A stretch of 64,000 nucleotides of DNA, taken from Streptomyces sp. NBC_01262 (GTDB taxonomy: Bacteria > Actinomycetota > Actinomycetes > Streptomycetales > Streptomycetaceae). Within the stretch, counting starts at the first letter, position 1, and the number at the start of each line of letters is the position of its first letter. Below the pieces are notes generated by a model. That model ran no database searches. It had not been told where the DNA came from and saw nothing but the letters and a program-made list of their open reading frames with translations. Below are positions 37,453 through 49,452 of this stretch, piece after piece. The stretch is taken from contig NZ_CP108462.1 in assembly GCF_036226365.1 (NCBI RefSeq), positions 2,294,001 to 2,358,000 on the forward strand. Direction: 5' to 3'. A program made the position numbers and the translations under genes.

Positions 37453-38147
37453 TCGACGTCCTGGTCGTGGACGACGACTTCCGGGTGGCCGAGATCAACG
37501 CCGCGTACGTGGCCAGGATCCCCGGCTTCCGCGTCACCGCCCGCGCGCACACCGCCGCGCAGGCGCTGGCCACGCTGGAGCGCATGCACATCGACCTCGT
37601 GCTGCTCGACCACTACCTGCCGGACGAGACCGGCCTGACCCTGGTGCGCCGCATGCGGCAGCTCGGCCACTCCGCCGACGTGATCATGGTGACGGCGGCC
37701 CGCGATGTCGCGACCGTCCAGGCGGCGATGCGCTACGGCGCCCTGCAGTATCTGGTCAAGCCGTTCAGCTTCGGCGGCATGCGCGCGAAGCTCGACGCGT
37801 ACGCCGCCCTGCGCCGCACCCTGGACGGCGTCGGCGGCGGCCGGGGCGAGGCCGGGCAGGAGCAGGTCGACCGGATCTTCTCCGCGCTGCGCACGGCGGA
37901 GGCCTCACCGACCGCGGGCCTGCCCAAGGGCCACTCCGCGCCCACCGCCGACCTCATCCGCCGGGTCCTCAACGAGGCCGACCACCCGCTGTCCGCCCAC
38001 GAGGTCGCCGAGCGGGCCGGGATCAGCCGCTCCACCGCCCAGCGCTATCTCAAGTACCTGGAGCGCGCCGGCCGGATCAGCCTCACCCTCAAGTACGGCG
38101 ACACCGGCCGCCCCGAGCACCGTTACGCCTGGGCCCGCGCGAGCTGA
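37449..38147 (+). CDS. CitB/DcuR-type response regulator
   Basis: This 232-residue regulator has a receiver domain (about 1-120; phospho-Asp in LVLLDHYLPDETG) and a C-terminal winged HTH (EVAERAGISRSTAQRYLKYLE). It is encoded with the kinase by ATGA overlap. The pair is divergent from the NitT/TauT operon, a possible target, though CitAB systems more often regulate carboxylate uptake. Its 3' end overlaps the IclR gene by 25 bases. Confidence 0.93.
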   Translation: MIDVLVVDDDFRVAEINAAYVARIPGFRVTARAHTAAQALATLERMHIDLVLLDHYLPDETGLTLVRRMRQLGHSADVIMVTAARDVATVQAAMRYGALQYLVKPFSFGGMRAKLDAYAALRRTLDGVGGGRGEAGQEQVDRIFSALRTAEASPTAGLPKGHSAPTADLIRRVLNEADHPLSAHEVAERAGISRSTAQRYLKYLERAGRISLTLKYGDTGRPEHRYAWARAS

Positions 38148-38908
38148 TGCGACAGCGCCCGGGCCGCCGCGCACACCACCGGCGCGATCCGGTCCAGGAG
38201 CAGGCCGCGGGTGGCGCCGGTCACCGAGATCGCGGCGACGGGATGGGCTCCACTGGGGCCGAACACGGGCGCGGCGATGGCCGACACGCCCACTTCGGCC
38301 TCCTCCCAGTTGACGGCGTAGCCGCGGGCCCGGGTGCGTACCAGGTCCTCCTGGAGGAGCCGGGGCAGCACGATCGTGCGCGGGGTACGGCGCCGCAGAC
38401 CCTGGTCCAGCACCGCGCCGAGCCCGCGCTCGGGGCCGTACGCCAGCAGCGCCTTGCCGGTCGCCGTGCAGTAGGCGGGCAGCCGGGCCCCGGGCTGGGT
38501 GGGGATGCGCATGGAGCGGTGGCCGGTGAGCTTGTCCAGGAAGAGCGAGTCGGTGCCCTCGACGACGGCCAGGTGCACGTTCTCGTGCGTGGCCTCGTAC
38601 ATCTCCTCCAGGTACGGCAGCGCCTGCTCGCGCAGCCGCCGGTACGGGACCCGCTGGCCCAGTTCGAACAGGGTGAGACCGAGCCGGTAGCCGCCGCAGT
38701 CGCCGCGCTCGACCAGTCCCAGGTCGGCCAGCTGGCCGAGGAGCCGGTGGACGGTGGGCTTGGGCAGGCCGGTCCGGGCGGCCAGGGTGGCCAGCGGCAC
38801 CTCGTCCTCGCCCGCGCCGAAGGCGTGCAGCAGCGCGGATCCGCGCGCCAGCATGGACCGTCCCGCCGCTGGCCCTGACGCCGTCATGCCCGCATCCTGG
38901 TCGCTCAC
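38123..38908 (-). CDS. IclR family transcriptional regulator
   Basis: This 261-residue regulator has an HTH at about residues 25-70 (GLPKPTVHRLLGQLADLGLV) and the C-terminal IclR effector domain. The GTG at 38908 is chosen because it overlaps the decarboxylase stop by four bases (GTGA) and follows GGGGA; an ATG at 38887 is the alternative. It is the last gene of the ABC/SDR/decarboxylase operon and probably controls it. IclR members usually sense aromatic or short carboxylic acids. Confidence 0.9.
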   Translation of the reverse strand: MSDQDAGMTASGPAAGRSMLARGSALLHAFGAGEDEVPLATLAARTGLPKPTVHRLLGQLADLGLVERGDCGGYRLGLTLFELGQRVPYRRLREQALPYLEEMYEATHENVHLAVVEGTDSLFLDKLTGHRSMRIPTQPGARLPAYCTATGKALLAYGPERGLGAVLDQGLRRRTPRTIVLPRLLQEDLVRTRARGYAVNWEEAEVGVSAIAAPVFGPSGAHPVAAISVTGATRGLLLDRIAPVVCAAARALSHQLARAQA

Positions 38909-40590
38909 GGGTGTCCCCGCAAGGGAACCTCGACCAGCAGCGGCCCGTCGAGCTCGGCCACCGCGCTGACGGCGGCGCCGAGTTCGTCCGTCGTGCCGAC
39001 GCGCAGGGCCGAGATGCCGAAGAAGCGGGCCGCGTCGCGCCAGTCCAGCTCCCCCAGATCCAGGCCGGTGTAGCGGTGCAGGGCGGCGGAGCGGCCGTCG
39101 AGACCGTCGAGCGTGTCCAGGGTGTCCTTGAGGGTGCGGTACTCGCCGTTGGCCATGACCACGAACAGAACCGGCACGCGCATGCGGGCCGCCGTCCACA
39201 GCCCCTGCAGCCCGAACATCGCGCAGCCGTCGCCCAGTACCGCCACCACCGGCCGGTCCGGCGCGCCGAGCCGGTGCCCCACGGCGGCGCCGATGCCCCA
39301 GCCGAGGCCGCCGCCGACGGTGTGGACGAAGCCGCCCGGCCTGTCCCGGCGCAGGACACGGCGCAACTGCACCCCGACCGTGATGGCCTCCTCGACCAGG
39401 ACCGCGTTGTCCGGCAGGGCGGCGGCCAGCGCGTGCGCGGCGGCCAGCGGGTCGAGCGGGGCCCGGCCGTAGGCGGCCAGCGCCGAGAGATCGAGGGCGG
39501 CGCGCTCGGTCGCGTGCCGCGACGCCGCCTCCTCGGTACGGCGGCGGGCGGTGCGCTCGGGGACCTGCTGGCGCAGATGCCCGGCGAGCGAGGCGAGCGA
39601 GGCGTCCAGCGGCCCGATCAGGCCCAGCGCGACGGGGAAGTTGCGGCCGGGTTCGGCGGGGTCGGTGTCGAGCTGGACGACCGGGAGGCCGTCGGGGACC
39701 GGCGGGCCCGCGCTGTAGTGGTGCGGCGTGAAGGCCCGGCAGCCGGCGATCAGCAGCGCGTCATAGCCGGTCAGTTCCTTGTGGATCGCCGCGTTGACCG
39801 GCGGCAGCGGGCCCGCGTACAGCGGGTGCCCGCCGGGGAAGTCCAGGCAGTCGTTCATCGGCTGGTGGTACGTCACCGCCCCCAGCGCCTCCGCCACCTG
39901 CACCAGCGCCGCCACCGCGCCGTCCCGCCCGACCCCGTCCCCCGCCACGATCGCCGGCCGCTGCGCCCGCGCGAGCAGCGCCGCCGCCCGGTCGAGGTCC
40001 GAGGCCGCCCCCGCCGGCGCCATCGGCGACCGTACGGGCACCTCCACCGGCGCCTGGTCCATCAGCACATCCATCGGCACCGACACGAACACCGGCCCCT
40101 GCGGCGGCCGCTGCGCCAGCGCGAAGGCCCTGCGCAGCACCACGGGCAGATCCTGCGGGCGGTGCACCTCCTCCGCGTGCTTGGCCGCCCCCGCCGCGAG
40201 CGCCACGAGGTCGCCCGACAACATCGGGTCCTGCAGCATGTGCCGTTGGTCCTGCTGCCCGGCGACGACCACCATCGGCGTACGCGAACGGCGGGCGTTG
40301 AGCATGCCGATCAGCCCGTTGGCCGTGCCGGCGGCGACATGCAGGCTCACGAAGGCCGGGCGGTGGGTCGCGCGGGCGTAGCCGTCCGCCATGGCGACGA
40401 CGGAGGCCTCCTGCACTCCCAGGACGTATTCGGGGGCGGCGCGGTCGGCGAGCGCGTCGATGAAGGGCAGTTCCGTGGTGCCGGGATTGCCGAAGACCCG
40501 GTCGACGCCCTCGTCGTCCAGGATCTCCAGCAGGGCCCGCAGTGCGGTCGTCATGTCGGTTGCGTCCATATCGGTTGCGTCCCCGCTCAT
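38905..40590 (-). CDS. ThDP-dependent decarboxylase, benzoylformate decarboxylase-like
   Basis: This 561-residue enzyme has the three-domain ThDP layout (PYR about 15-180, middle 200-330, PP 380-545). ThDP/Mg binding is seen in GDGCAMFGLQGLWTA. The conserved Glu is in EASVVAMADGYARA. The active-site His equivalents of benzoylformate decarboxylase are present in SLHVAAGTANG and GGHPLYAG, but the Ser of NPGSNELP is Thr (NPGTTELP), so its substrate could differ. Several ATGs near the start; ATG at 40590 used, which overlaps the SDR stop (ATGA). Confidence 0.85.
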   Translation of the reverse strand: MSGDATDMDATDMTTALRALLEILDDEGVDRVFGNPGTTELPFIDALADRAAPEYVLGVQEASVVAMADGYARATHRPAFVSLHVAAGTANGLIGMLNARRSRTPMVVVAGQQDQRHMLQDPMLSGDLVALAAGAAKHAEEVHRPQDLPVVLRRAFALAQRPPQGPVFVSVPMDVLMDQAPVEVPVRSPMAPAGAASDLDRAAALLARAQRPAIVAGDGVGRDGAVAALVQVAEALGAVTYHQPMNDCLDFPGGHPLYAGPLPPVNAAIHKELTGYDALLIAGCRAFTPHHYSAGPPVPDGLPVVQLDTDPAEPGRNFPVALGLIGPLDASLASLAGHLRQQVPERTARRRTEEAASRHATERAALDLSALAAYGRAPLDPLAAAHALAAALPDNAVLVEEAITVGVQLRRVLRRDRPGGFVHTVGGGLGWGIGAAVGHRLGAPDRPVVAVLGDGCAMFGLQGLWTAARMRVPVLFVVMANGEYRTLKDTLDTLDGLDGRSAALHRYTGLDLGELDWRDAARFFGISALRVGTTDELGAAVSAVAELDGPLLVEVPLRGHP

Positions 40591-41345
40591 ACGCTCATGC
40601 CGCCGTCCACCGCGATCGTGGCCCCCGTCGTGAAACTCGACTCGTCCCCCGCCAGGTAGAGCACCGTCCGTGCGATCTCCTCCGGCGTCGCGTGCCGCCC
40701 CAGCGGAATCTCCGCGTCGAAGACCTTCGCCGCGCGCTCCGCGCTCTCGCCGGTCGCGGCGGTCTCCAGGCGGTGCATGAAGGGGGTGTCGGTTGGCCCG
40801 GGGTGGATGCTGTTGACGCGGATGCCGCGCGCGGCGGCCTCGCGGGCCGCGACGCGCATGAGGCCGACCTGCGCGTGCTTGGCGGTGGCGTAGCCGCTGA
40901 TGCCGGGGTCGGCGGTGAGGCCGACGACCGAGGAGTTGATGATCACGGAGGCGCCCGGGCCGAGGTGCGGGAAGGTGTGCTTGAGGACCAGGAAGGCGCC
41001 GACGGCGTGCACTTCCAGGACCCGGCGGAAGACCTCCTCGGGGTAGTCCTCGATGGCCGCGACCTCGCCGCTGATCCCGGCGTTGCTGAAGACCACGTCC
41101 AGCCGCCCGAACTGGGCCAGCCCCTCCTGGACGGCCGCCGCCACCTGTGCGCCGCTGGTGACGTCGGCGACGGAGGCGACGCAGCGCCCGGCGCCGAAGG
41201 ATGCGGCCGCCTCGCGCAGCGCGGCCCCGTCCAGGCCCACCAGGTGCACGAAGGCGCCCTCCGCCGCGAACAGGCGTGCGGTGGCGAGGCCGATGCCGCT
41301 CTCGCCGCCGGTGATCAGGGCGACCTTCCCGTCGAGGCGTCCCAT
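40587..41345 (-). CDS. SDR family oxidoreductase
   Basis: This 252-residue classical short-chain dehydrogenase has the cofactor motif TGGESGIGLA (residues 12-21), NAGI, and the catalytic Ser (INSSVVG) and YATAK. It is encoded 22 bases downstream of the ABC ATPase gene and coupled to the ThDP enzyme gene by a four-base overlap. By context it could oxidise an imported polyol, hydroxy acid or aldose before the ThDP enzyme acts. Confidence 0.9.
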   Translation of the reverse strand: MGRLDGKVALITGGESGIGLATARLFAAEGAFVHLVGLDGAALREAAASFGAGRCVASVADVTSGAQVAAAVQEGLAQFGRLDVVFSNAGISGEVAAIEDYPEEVFRRVLEVHAVGAFLVLKHTFPHLGPGASVIINSSVVGLTADPGISGYATAKHAQVGLMRVAAREAAARGIRVNSIHPGPTDTPFMHRLETAATGESAERAAKVFDAEIPLGRHATPEEIARTVLYLAGDESSFTTGATIAVDGGMSV

Positions 41346-41367
41346 GCTGTCCCCTCCCTTGCGTGGT

Positions 41368-42891
41368 CTAGGTGGTCGTCGTTCCGGCGAAGCCCGCGTT
41401 CATGGCGAGGCTCAGCTCCCGTTCGGTCAGTCCGGGCCCGGACAGCTCCCCCACGATCCGGCCGCGCTGGAAGACCAGTACGCGGTCGCACAGCTCCACC
41501 AGTTCGGCCAGGTCGGTGGAGGCCACCAGGACGGCCTTCCCGGCCGCTCTCAGCTCCCGTACGATCCCGTGCATCTCGGCCCGCGCCCCGATGTCGACAC
41601 CGCGCGTCGGGTCGTCGAGGACGACCACCTGCGGCTCGATGTCCAGCCACTTGGCGAAGACGACCTTCTGCTGGTTGCCCCCGGACAGCTCGGAAACCGG
41701 CGTGCGCGCGTCGCCGTGCAGCCGCAGCCGCTCGGCATGCGCATTGGCGCGTGCGATGTGGCGGCCCCGGTTGAGCCAGGGCGAGCCCTCCCCGCGCGCG
41801 AGCCAGGAGACGGCGGAGGTGTTCTCCCAGACGGTGCGGTCCAGCATCAGGCCGTAGCGTTTGCGGTCGCTCGGCACGAAGGCCACTCCGGCCCGAACCG
41901 CCCTGCGCACGTCGCGCGGCGGCGGCTCGCCGCCGGGCAGCGTCACCACGCCCGACGAGGGCCGGGCCCGGCCGCACACCACCTCCAGGGCGGCCAGATG
42001 CCCGGCGCCCTGGAGCCCGGCGAAGCCGGTGATCCGCCCGGCGGGGGCGTCGAAGCTGACCTCGTGCAGGCGTCGGCCGAGGCTGACCTTGTGGAAGCTG
42101 AGCTGCCGTGCCCGCGCGGGGGCGGAGGTGTTCGCGGGCACGGCAGCCGTTTCGGGGGTGTCGCCCAGCATCGCCTCGACCAGGACGTCCAGCGGCACCT
42201 GGGCGACCGGGGTGCCGTCCATGACGTTGCGGCCGTCGCGCAGCACGCTGATCCGGTCGGCGAGGCTGCGCACCTCTTCCAGGAAGTGCGAGATGTAGAG
42301 CACGGCCAGGCCCTGGCCCACCAGCCGGCGGATCACCGTGAAGAGCCGTTCGACGGCGTCCACGGGCAGGGCCGAGGTGGGCTCGTCGAGGATCAGGACG
42401 CGTGGCCGCTCCAGCAGCGCCCGGCTGATCTCGACGAGTTGCTGGTCGGCGAGGTCGAGGCGGCCGAGCGGGGAGCGCCAGGGGACGCCGGACAGGCCGA
42501 GCTCGTCGAGGACGGCCCGGGCCTTCTCCCGGGCGCGGGCCGGGCTGGTGAGTCCGGCCCGGCGCGGCGGTCCGTACGGGAAGAGGTTCTCCATGACGGA
42601 CAGGTCGGGGAACAGGCTGAGCTCCTGGGCGACGACCGCGATGCCCGCCGCCGCGGCCTTGCGGGCACCGGCGAAGGGCAGGGGCGCGCCCTGGAGTTCC
42701 ACGGCGCCCGCGTCGGGCCGCTCGATCCCGAGCAGCATCCTGACCAGCGTGGACTTGCCCGCGCCGTTCTCCCCGGCCAGCGCGTGCACCTCGCCGGCGG
42801 CCAGGGCGATGCCCGCGCCGTCCAGGGCGAGCACGCCGCCGTAGGCCTTGACGAGGCCGCGGGCGGCCAGCACGGGGGGAAGAGGGGGCAT
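41368..42891 (-). CDS. Sugar ABC transporter ATP-binding protein (RbsA type)
   Basis: This 507-residue protein has two fused ATPase halves. The first has Walker A GENGAGKST and Walker B VLILDEPTSAL; the second has LSGGNQQK and VVVLDDPTRGVD, but a degenerate Walker A (GLQGAGH), as usual for RbsA-type proteins. It is encoded one base before the binding-protein gene's stop and powers the adjacent permease. Part of the sugar/SDR/decarboxylase operon. Confidence 0.93.
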   Translation of the reverse strand: MPPLPPVLAARGLVKAYGGVLALDGAGIALAAGEVHALAGENGAGKSTLVRMLLGIERPDAGAVELQGAPLPFAGARKAAAAGIAVVAQELSLFPDLSVMENLFPYGPPRRAGLTSPARAREKARAVLDELGLSGVPWRSPLGRLDLADQQLVEISRALLERPRVLILDEPTSALPVDAVERLFTVIRRLVGQGLAVLYISHFLEEVRSLADRISVLRDGRNVMDGTPVAQVPLDVLVEAMLGDTPETAAVPANTSAPARARQLSFHKVSLGRRLHEVSFDAPAGRITGFAGLQGAGHLAALEVVCGRARPSSGVVTLPGGEPPPRDVRRAVRAGVAFVPSDRKRYGLMLDRTVWENTSAVSWLARGEGSPWLNRGRHIARANAHAERLRLHGDARTPVSELSGGNQQKVVFAKWLDIEPQVVVLDDPTRGVDIGARAEMHGIVRELRAAGKAVLVASTDLAELVELCDRVLVFQRGRIVGELSGPGLTERELSLAMNAGFAGTTTT

Positions 42892-42892
42892 G

Positions 42893-43978
42893 TCAGCGCT
42901 GGTCCTTCAGCGGCTTGATGTTGCTGTCGGGGTCGGCGAGCAGGCTGTCGATCTGGCTCTGGAAGAAGTCGTACGCCGCCGTGGTGCTCTTCTGCCGGGC
43001 GATCACCTCGTCCACGTTGGACGTGTCGACGACCAGGCTCGGGGTCTTGAACCAGCCCTTGGGCAGGGCCTTGCCCTTCTTGAGCGCGTCCACGAACAGG
43101 GCGGTGCAGACATAGCCCTTGAGGAAGTGCTCCGGGGACACCGTGCAGAAGTTCGCGCCGCTCTTGACGTACTGGAGCGTCTTGGCGTCCACGTCGGCGG
43201 CGGCGACCAGGTACTTGCCGTTCTCCGTCTCCTTGATCTTGCCGAGGTTGTAGCTGTCGGCGTCGCCGACCCCGAGGAAGGCCAGCGCCTCGGGGTTGGC
43301 GTGCACCTGGCTCTGCCACGCCCCGAAGTTCTGCGCCGGGTCGCTGTACGTCTGGTAGGGGCCCAGCACCTTCACGCCGGGGGCCTTCTCGGCGAAGGTG
43401 TCCTTGATGCCGTTGGCCCGGCTGTCCAGGACCGGGGTGCCGGGGTTGGGGACGCCGACGACGACCGAGCCGGTGGGGCTTGCGGGGAGGCGCTTGATGG
43501 CCTCCTCGGCGAGTTTGGCGCCCAGTTCGTAGTTGTCGTTGCCGACATAGAAGGTGATCTTGCTGCCGTCCAGCGGGGCGGTGTCCAGGGCCACCACCGG
43601 GATGCCGGAGTCGACGGCGGTGGCGGCGGGGCGTACGAACAGCGGCGGATCGAGGTTGAACAGGATGATGCCGTCCTTGGAGGTGTGCGTCAGGTTCTGG
43701 AACAGCGTCACCTCCGCCGGGCCGTCGGTGCTGGCCGGGCCGACGGCCTTGAGGTCGACGCCGCCGAGGTGGCCGACGGCGGATTTGGCGCCGTTCACCA
43801 TCTCCACGGCGAAGTTGAGGCCGATGTTGGCGACGGCTATGCCCATGTGCAGGGTGCCGCCCTTGCCGCCTCCCGAGGAGTTGTCGTCGCCGCAGGCGAC
43901 GGCCAGCCCGAGCGGTGCGGCCGCTCCGGCCATCAGGATGAACCTGCGGGTGGGGCCCGGCCGTGCGGGTTGAGCCAT
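42893..43978 (-). CDS. Sugar ABC transporter substrate-binding protein (Tat-type lipoprotein)
   Basis: This 361-residue protein belongs to the periplasmic-binding-protein-like I group (ribose/xylose type). Its N-terminus has twin arginines (TRRFILMAG) and a lipobox (LAVACG), suggesting Tat export and lipidation. The ligand is not deducible; homologues bind pentoses, erythritol or similar. Encoded between the permease and ATPase genes. Confidence 0.88.
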   Translation of the reverse strand: MAQPARPGPTRRFILMAGAAAPLGLAVACGDDNSSGGGKGGTLHMGIAVANIGLNFAVEMVNGAKSAVGHLGGVDLKAVGPASTDGPAEVTLFQNLTHTSKDGIILFNLDPPLFVRPAATAVDSGIPVVALDTAPLDGSKITFYVGNDNYELGAKLAEEAIKRLPASPTGSVVVGVPNPGTPVLDSRANGIKDTFAEKAPGVKVLGPYQTYSDPAQNFGAWQSQVHANPEALAFLGVGDADSYNLGKIKETENGKYLVAAADVDAKTLQYVKSGANFCTVSPEHFLKGYVCTALFVDALKKGKALPKGWFKTPSLVVDTSNVDEVIARQKSTTAAYDFFQSQIDSLLADPDSNIKPLKDQR

Positions 43979-44004
43979 GGTGCCCTCCAGGTGGATGGGT
44001 CAGG

Positions 44005-45006
44005 TCAGTTGGGCCGCTCGCGCAGGCGGCGCAGCGCGCTGTCGGCGGCGACGGCGGCGAGGATCACCGCTCCGGTCGCGAACGTCGTCCAGTTGATGGG
44101 CACGCTGAAGAACACCAGGGCCGACGCCACCGTCGCCAGGATCAGCGCCCCGATGACCGCCCCGGGCACCGAGCCCCGGCCGCCCGCGAGCGGGGTGCCG
44201 CCGATGATCGCGGCGGCGATGGCGCTCAGTTCGTAGCCCTGGCCGATGGTCGGGTCGCCGGAGATGAAGAAGGCCAGCGCGAGGACCGCGGCCAGCCCCG
44301 CCATCGACGCGGACAGCGCCATCGCCTTGATCCGGGTGCGCACGATCGGCAGGCCGGTGAAGTGCGCGGCGTCCGGGTTGGAGCCCACCGCCCTGACCTG
44401 CGCGCCGAAGCGGGTGCGGGTGAGCAGCACGGTCAGGCCCGCCGTCGCGGCGATCAGCACCCATACAGCGGTCGGCAGTCCGCCGATGTCGCCGCCCACG
44501 ACCCGGAAGAAGGCGTGGTCCTGCGGCATGCCGCTGATCTGCTTGCCCTCGGCCAGCGCCAGGGCGATGCCCCGGAAGAGCATCGCGGTGGCCAGCGTGG
44601 TGATGAAGGTGGGCAGCCCCAGATAGGTCGCGATGACGGCGTTGCCCGCGCCGAGCGCGGCCGACATGGCCAGTACGGCCACCGCCGCCGCCCAGGGCGA
44701 CCAGCCGTCCCGGACGCACACCGCGCCGACGGTCATCCCCAGCGCGTACACACCGCCCACCGACAGGTCGACTTCGCGCATGGCCAGGGCGAAGACCATG
44801 CCGGCGGCCATCAGGCCCACGTACGAGGCGTTGTGGGCGGTGCTGGTGAGGTTGGAGCGGTCCATGAAGTCCGGGTACGCGATCCCGACCGCGAGGACCA
44901 GCAGCACCAGGACGGCGGCCACCCCGGTCTCGTCCCGCAGCAGGTGGCGCAGCGCCGACGGCCCTCCGTCGCGCTTGAGCGATGCTGTCACCGTTGACAA
45001 TTGCAT
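44005..45006 (-). CDS. Sugar ABC transporter permease (RbsC type)
   Basis: This 333-residue protein has about 8-10 helices and the BPD_transp_2 fold with [13 protein letters not shown] and [15 protein letters not shown] motifs. ATG at 45006 follows GGGAG; longer open frame upstream has no ribosome site. First gene of the operon, with 130 bases of apparent promoter region before it. Confidence 0.9.
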   Translation of the reverse strand: MQLSTVTASLKRDGGPSALRHLLRDETGVAAVLVLLVLAVGIAYPDFMDRSNLTSTAHNASYVGLMAAGMVFALAMREVDLSVGGVYALGMTVGAVCVRDGWSPWAAAVAVLAMSAALGAGNAVIATYLGLPTFITTLATAMLFRGIALALAEGKQISGMPQDHAFFRVVGGDIGGLPTAVWVLIAATAGLTVLLTRTRFGAQVRAVGSNPDAAHFTGLPIVRTRIKAMALSASMAGLAAVLALAFFISGDPTIGQGYELSAIAAAIIGGTPLAGGRGSVPGAVIGALILATVASALVFFSVPINWTTFATGAVILAAVAADSALRRLRERPN

Positions 45007-45136
45007 GGCCTGCGGGCTCCCGCCTTCTCCGCCGTCGGCACAGCATCGGGCCCGTATACGGCGGCGGCAACGCGGCCATTCCATGACATGGAACGGTGGC
45101 CGAACGGTTACCCGGCCGTATGCCTCCAAGGGCGCC

Positions 45137-46735
45137 CTACACCGCTCCGGCCCCCGTCAGCGAGCGGACCTCCGCCTCGGCGTGCTTGCCCTCGTCGGCG
45201 GGCTCGGGCGACAGTACGGTGCCGAGCCAGCCGGCCAGGAAGCCCAGCGGGATGGAGACCAGGCCCGGGTTCTGCAGCGGGAAGAGGTGGAAGTCTACGC
45301 CGGGGAACAGCGCTTCGGGGCTGCCGGAGACCACCGGCGACAGGATGACCAGCAGGACCGCCGGGCCGAGGCCGCCGTAGACCGCCCACACGGCGCCCCG
45401 GTTGGTGAAGCGCCGCCAGAACAGGGTGAACAGCAGCGCCGGCAGATTGGCGGAGGCGGCCACCGCGAAGGCCAGGCCGACCAGGAAGGCGACGTTCTGG
45501 CCCTGCGCGAACAGGCTCAGGGTGATGGCCACCGCACCGATGCCCACGGCCGCGATCCGGGCCACCTTCACGTCCTCGTTCTCCCGCGGCTTGCGCCGGG
45601 AGGCGCGGCGCAACGACGCGTACAGGTCGTGGGCGACCGAGGCCGAGGAGGCCAGGGTGATCCCGGCGACGACGGCGAGGATGGTGGCGAAGGCCACCGC
45701 TCCGACCACCGCGAACAGAACCGTTCCGCCTGTCGAGCCGGCCCCGCCGCCCAGGTCCATGGCGAGCAGCGCCACCGCGGTGTTCCCGGCCTTGTTGGAG
45801 CCGCGGACCGCGTCCGAGCCGACCACCGCGGCGGCGCCGAAGCCGAGCACGATCGTCATCAGGTAGAAGGAGCCGATCAGCCCGATCGCCCACACCACCG
45901 AGCGGCGGGCCGAGCGCGCGGTCGGCACGGTGTAGAAGCGGGACAGGATGTGCGGCAGCCCGGCCGTGCCGAGCACCAGCGCGAGCGCCAGGCTCATGAA
46001 GTCCAGCCGTGAGGTCCAGCTGCCGCCGTATTTCAGCCCTGGCCCGAGGAAACTCGCGCCGTGCCCGCTGCCGTCCGCCGCCGAGCGCAGCAGCGCGCCG
46101 ATGTCGCCGTGGAAGCGCATCAGGACGAGCACGGTGAGCCCGATCGAACCGAGCATGAGCAGTACGGCCTTGACGATCTGGATCCAGGTCGTGGCCCGCA
46201 TCCCGCCGAAGGCGACGTAGAAGACCATCAGGGCGCCGACGCCGATCACGGTCCAGGTGCGGGCCGCCGCGCCCTGCCCGCCCAGCAGGAGGCTCACCAG
46301 GCTGGCCGCGCCGACCATCTGGGCGACCAGGTAGATCACCGAGACGATGACCGAGGACACCCCGACCGCGATCCGCACCGGCCGCTGCCCCATGCGCACG
46401 GACAGCACGTCGGCGAGGGTGAACCGCCCGCAGTTGCGCACGAGTTCCGCGACCAGCATCAGGACGACGAGAAAGCCGACCAGGAAGCCGACGCAGTACA
46501 GCATCCCGTCGTATCCCACGAGGGCGACCAGTCCGGAGACACCCAGCAGCGAACCGGCCGAGATGTAGTCGCCCGCGATGGCGAAACCGTTCTCCATCGG
46601 TGAGAAGAGCCGTCCGCCCGCGAAGAACTCGACCGAGGAGTTGCGCCGCCGCCCGGCCCACGCGGTGATCGCCAGTGTCACGGACACGAACGCCGTGAAC
46701 AGCAGGAGTGCCAGCCCCTGGTGATTGCCCGTCAC
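45137..46735 (-). CDS. Sodium:solute symporter, acetate permease type (ActP-like)
   Basis: This 532-residue membrane protein has about 13 helices and the SSS family motif seen in SRFYTVPTARSARRSVVWAIG. It is of the acetate/pyruvate-type cation symporter branch. The GTG at 46735 overlaps the stop of the DUF485 gene by four bases (GTGA). The same gene pair occurs in E. coli (yjcH-actP). The transported acid is probably acetate or another short carboxylate. Confidence 0.9.
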   Translation of the reverse strand: MTGNHQGLALLLFTAFVSVTLAITAWAGRRRNSSVEFFAGGRLFSPMENGFAIAGDYISAGSLLGVSGLVALVGYDGMLYCVGFLVGFLVVLMLVAELVRNCGRFTLADVLSVRMGQRPVRIAVGVSSVIVSVIYLVAQMVGAASLVSLLLGGQGAAARTWTVIGVGALMVFYVAFGGMRATTWIQIVKAVLLMLGSIGLTVLVLMRFHGDIGALLRSAADGSGHGASFLGPGLKYGGSWTSRLDFMSLALALVLGTAGLPHILSRFYTVPTARSARRSVVWAIGLIGSFYLMTIVLGFGAAAVVGSDAVRGSNKAGNTAVALLAMDLGGGAGSTGGTVLFAVVGAVAFATILAVVAGITLASSASVAHDLYASLRRASRRKPRENEDVKVARIAAVGIGAVAITLSLFAQGQNVAFLVGLAFAVAASANLPALLFTLFWRRFTNRGAVWAVYGGLGPAVLLVILSPVVSGSPEALFPGVDFHLFPLQNPGLVSIPLGFLAGWLGTVLSPEPADEGKHAEAEVRSLTGAGAV

Positions 46736-47199
46736 CGGATGCGCTCCTGGGTGTCCCAGCGCAGATCCAGCGCCGCCCGGTCCCGGCGCAGCCGCGCGTG
46801 CCGGGCGTAGGCCCAGGTCAGCAGGAACGTCGAGGCGAACTGGGCCAGCCCGGCCACCATCGCGACATTGATCTCGCCGGCCACCGGGCGGGCCATCAGC
46901 CCGGGCGCGGTCATCGCCAGCACGACGTAGAGCAGGTACCAGGTGAGGAATCCGGCCACCGCCGGGAACGCGAACCCCCGGTAGCGGCCCCGCACTTCCT
47001 GGAAGGCGGCGCTGTGCTGGACATCCAGATAGACCGACGTGCGGTCGTCGTGCTTGGTGGGGCTCGCGTTCACGCTCGCGTTGGCGCTCACGGCGACGGG
47101 GGCGGCAGCGTCGTGCTGCCACTCCCCCGCCGCGTGGGCGTCGTACCAGGGGTCGTCCATCCGGAGCGCTCCGGACCCGGCTCCGTCGTGCTCGTCCAC
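46732..47199 (-). CDS. DUF485 family membrane protein
   Basis: This 155-residue protein has two membrane helices (about 85-105 and 120-142) in a DUF485 domain, plus a longer N-terminal tail than E. coli YjcH. It is encoded immediately upstream of, and overlapping, the symporter gene, its usual partner. GTG at 47199 is chosen because GGAGAG lies six bases upstream. Confidence 0.87.
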   Translation of the reverse strand: MDEHDGAGSGALRMDDPWYDAHAAGEWQHDAAAPVAVSANASVNASPTKHDDRTSVYLDVQHSAAFQEVRGRYRGFAFPAVAGFLTWYLLYVVLAMTAPGLMARPVAGEINVAMVAGLAQFASTFLLTWAYARHARLRRDRAALDLRWDTQERIR

Positions 47200-47331
47200 A
47201 AACTCTCCTCGCTCCGCCGGCCGGTGATCGGCCGTGGGCCCAGCATTGGACAAAGCGGGAAGATCCGGAGACCTCAAGCCGAAACGTTCACCCCATCAGG
47301 TGACGAACCGGGGGCCGGGGCCGGGGCCTCA

Positions 47332-49452
<2,121 letters not shown>

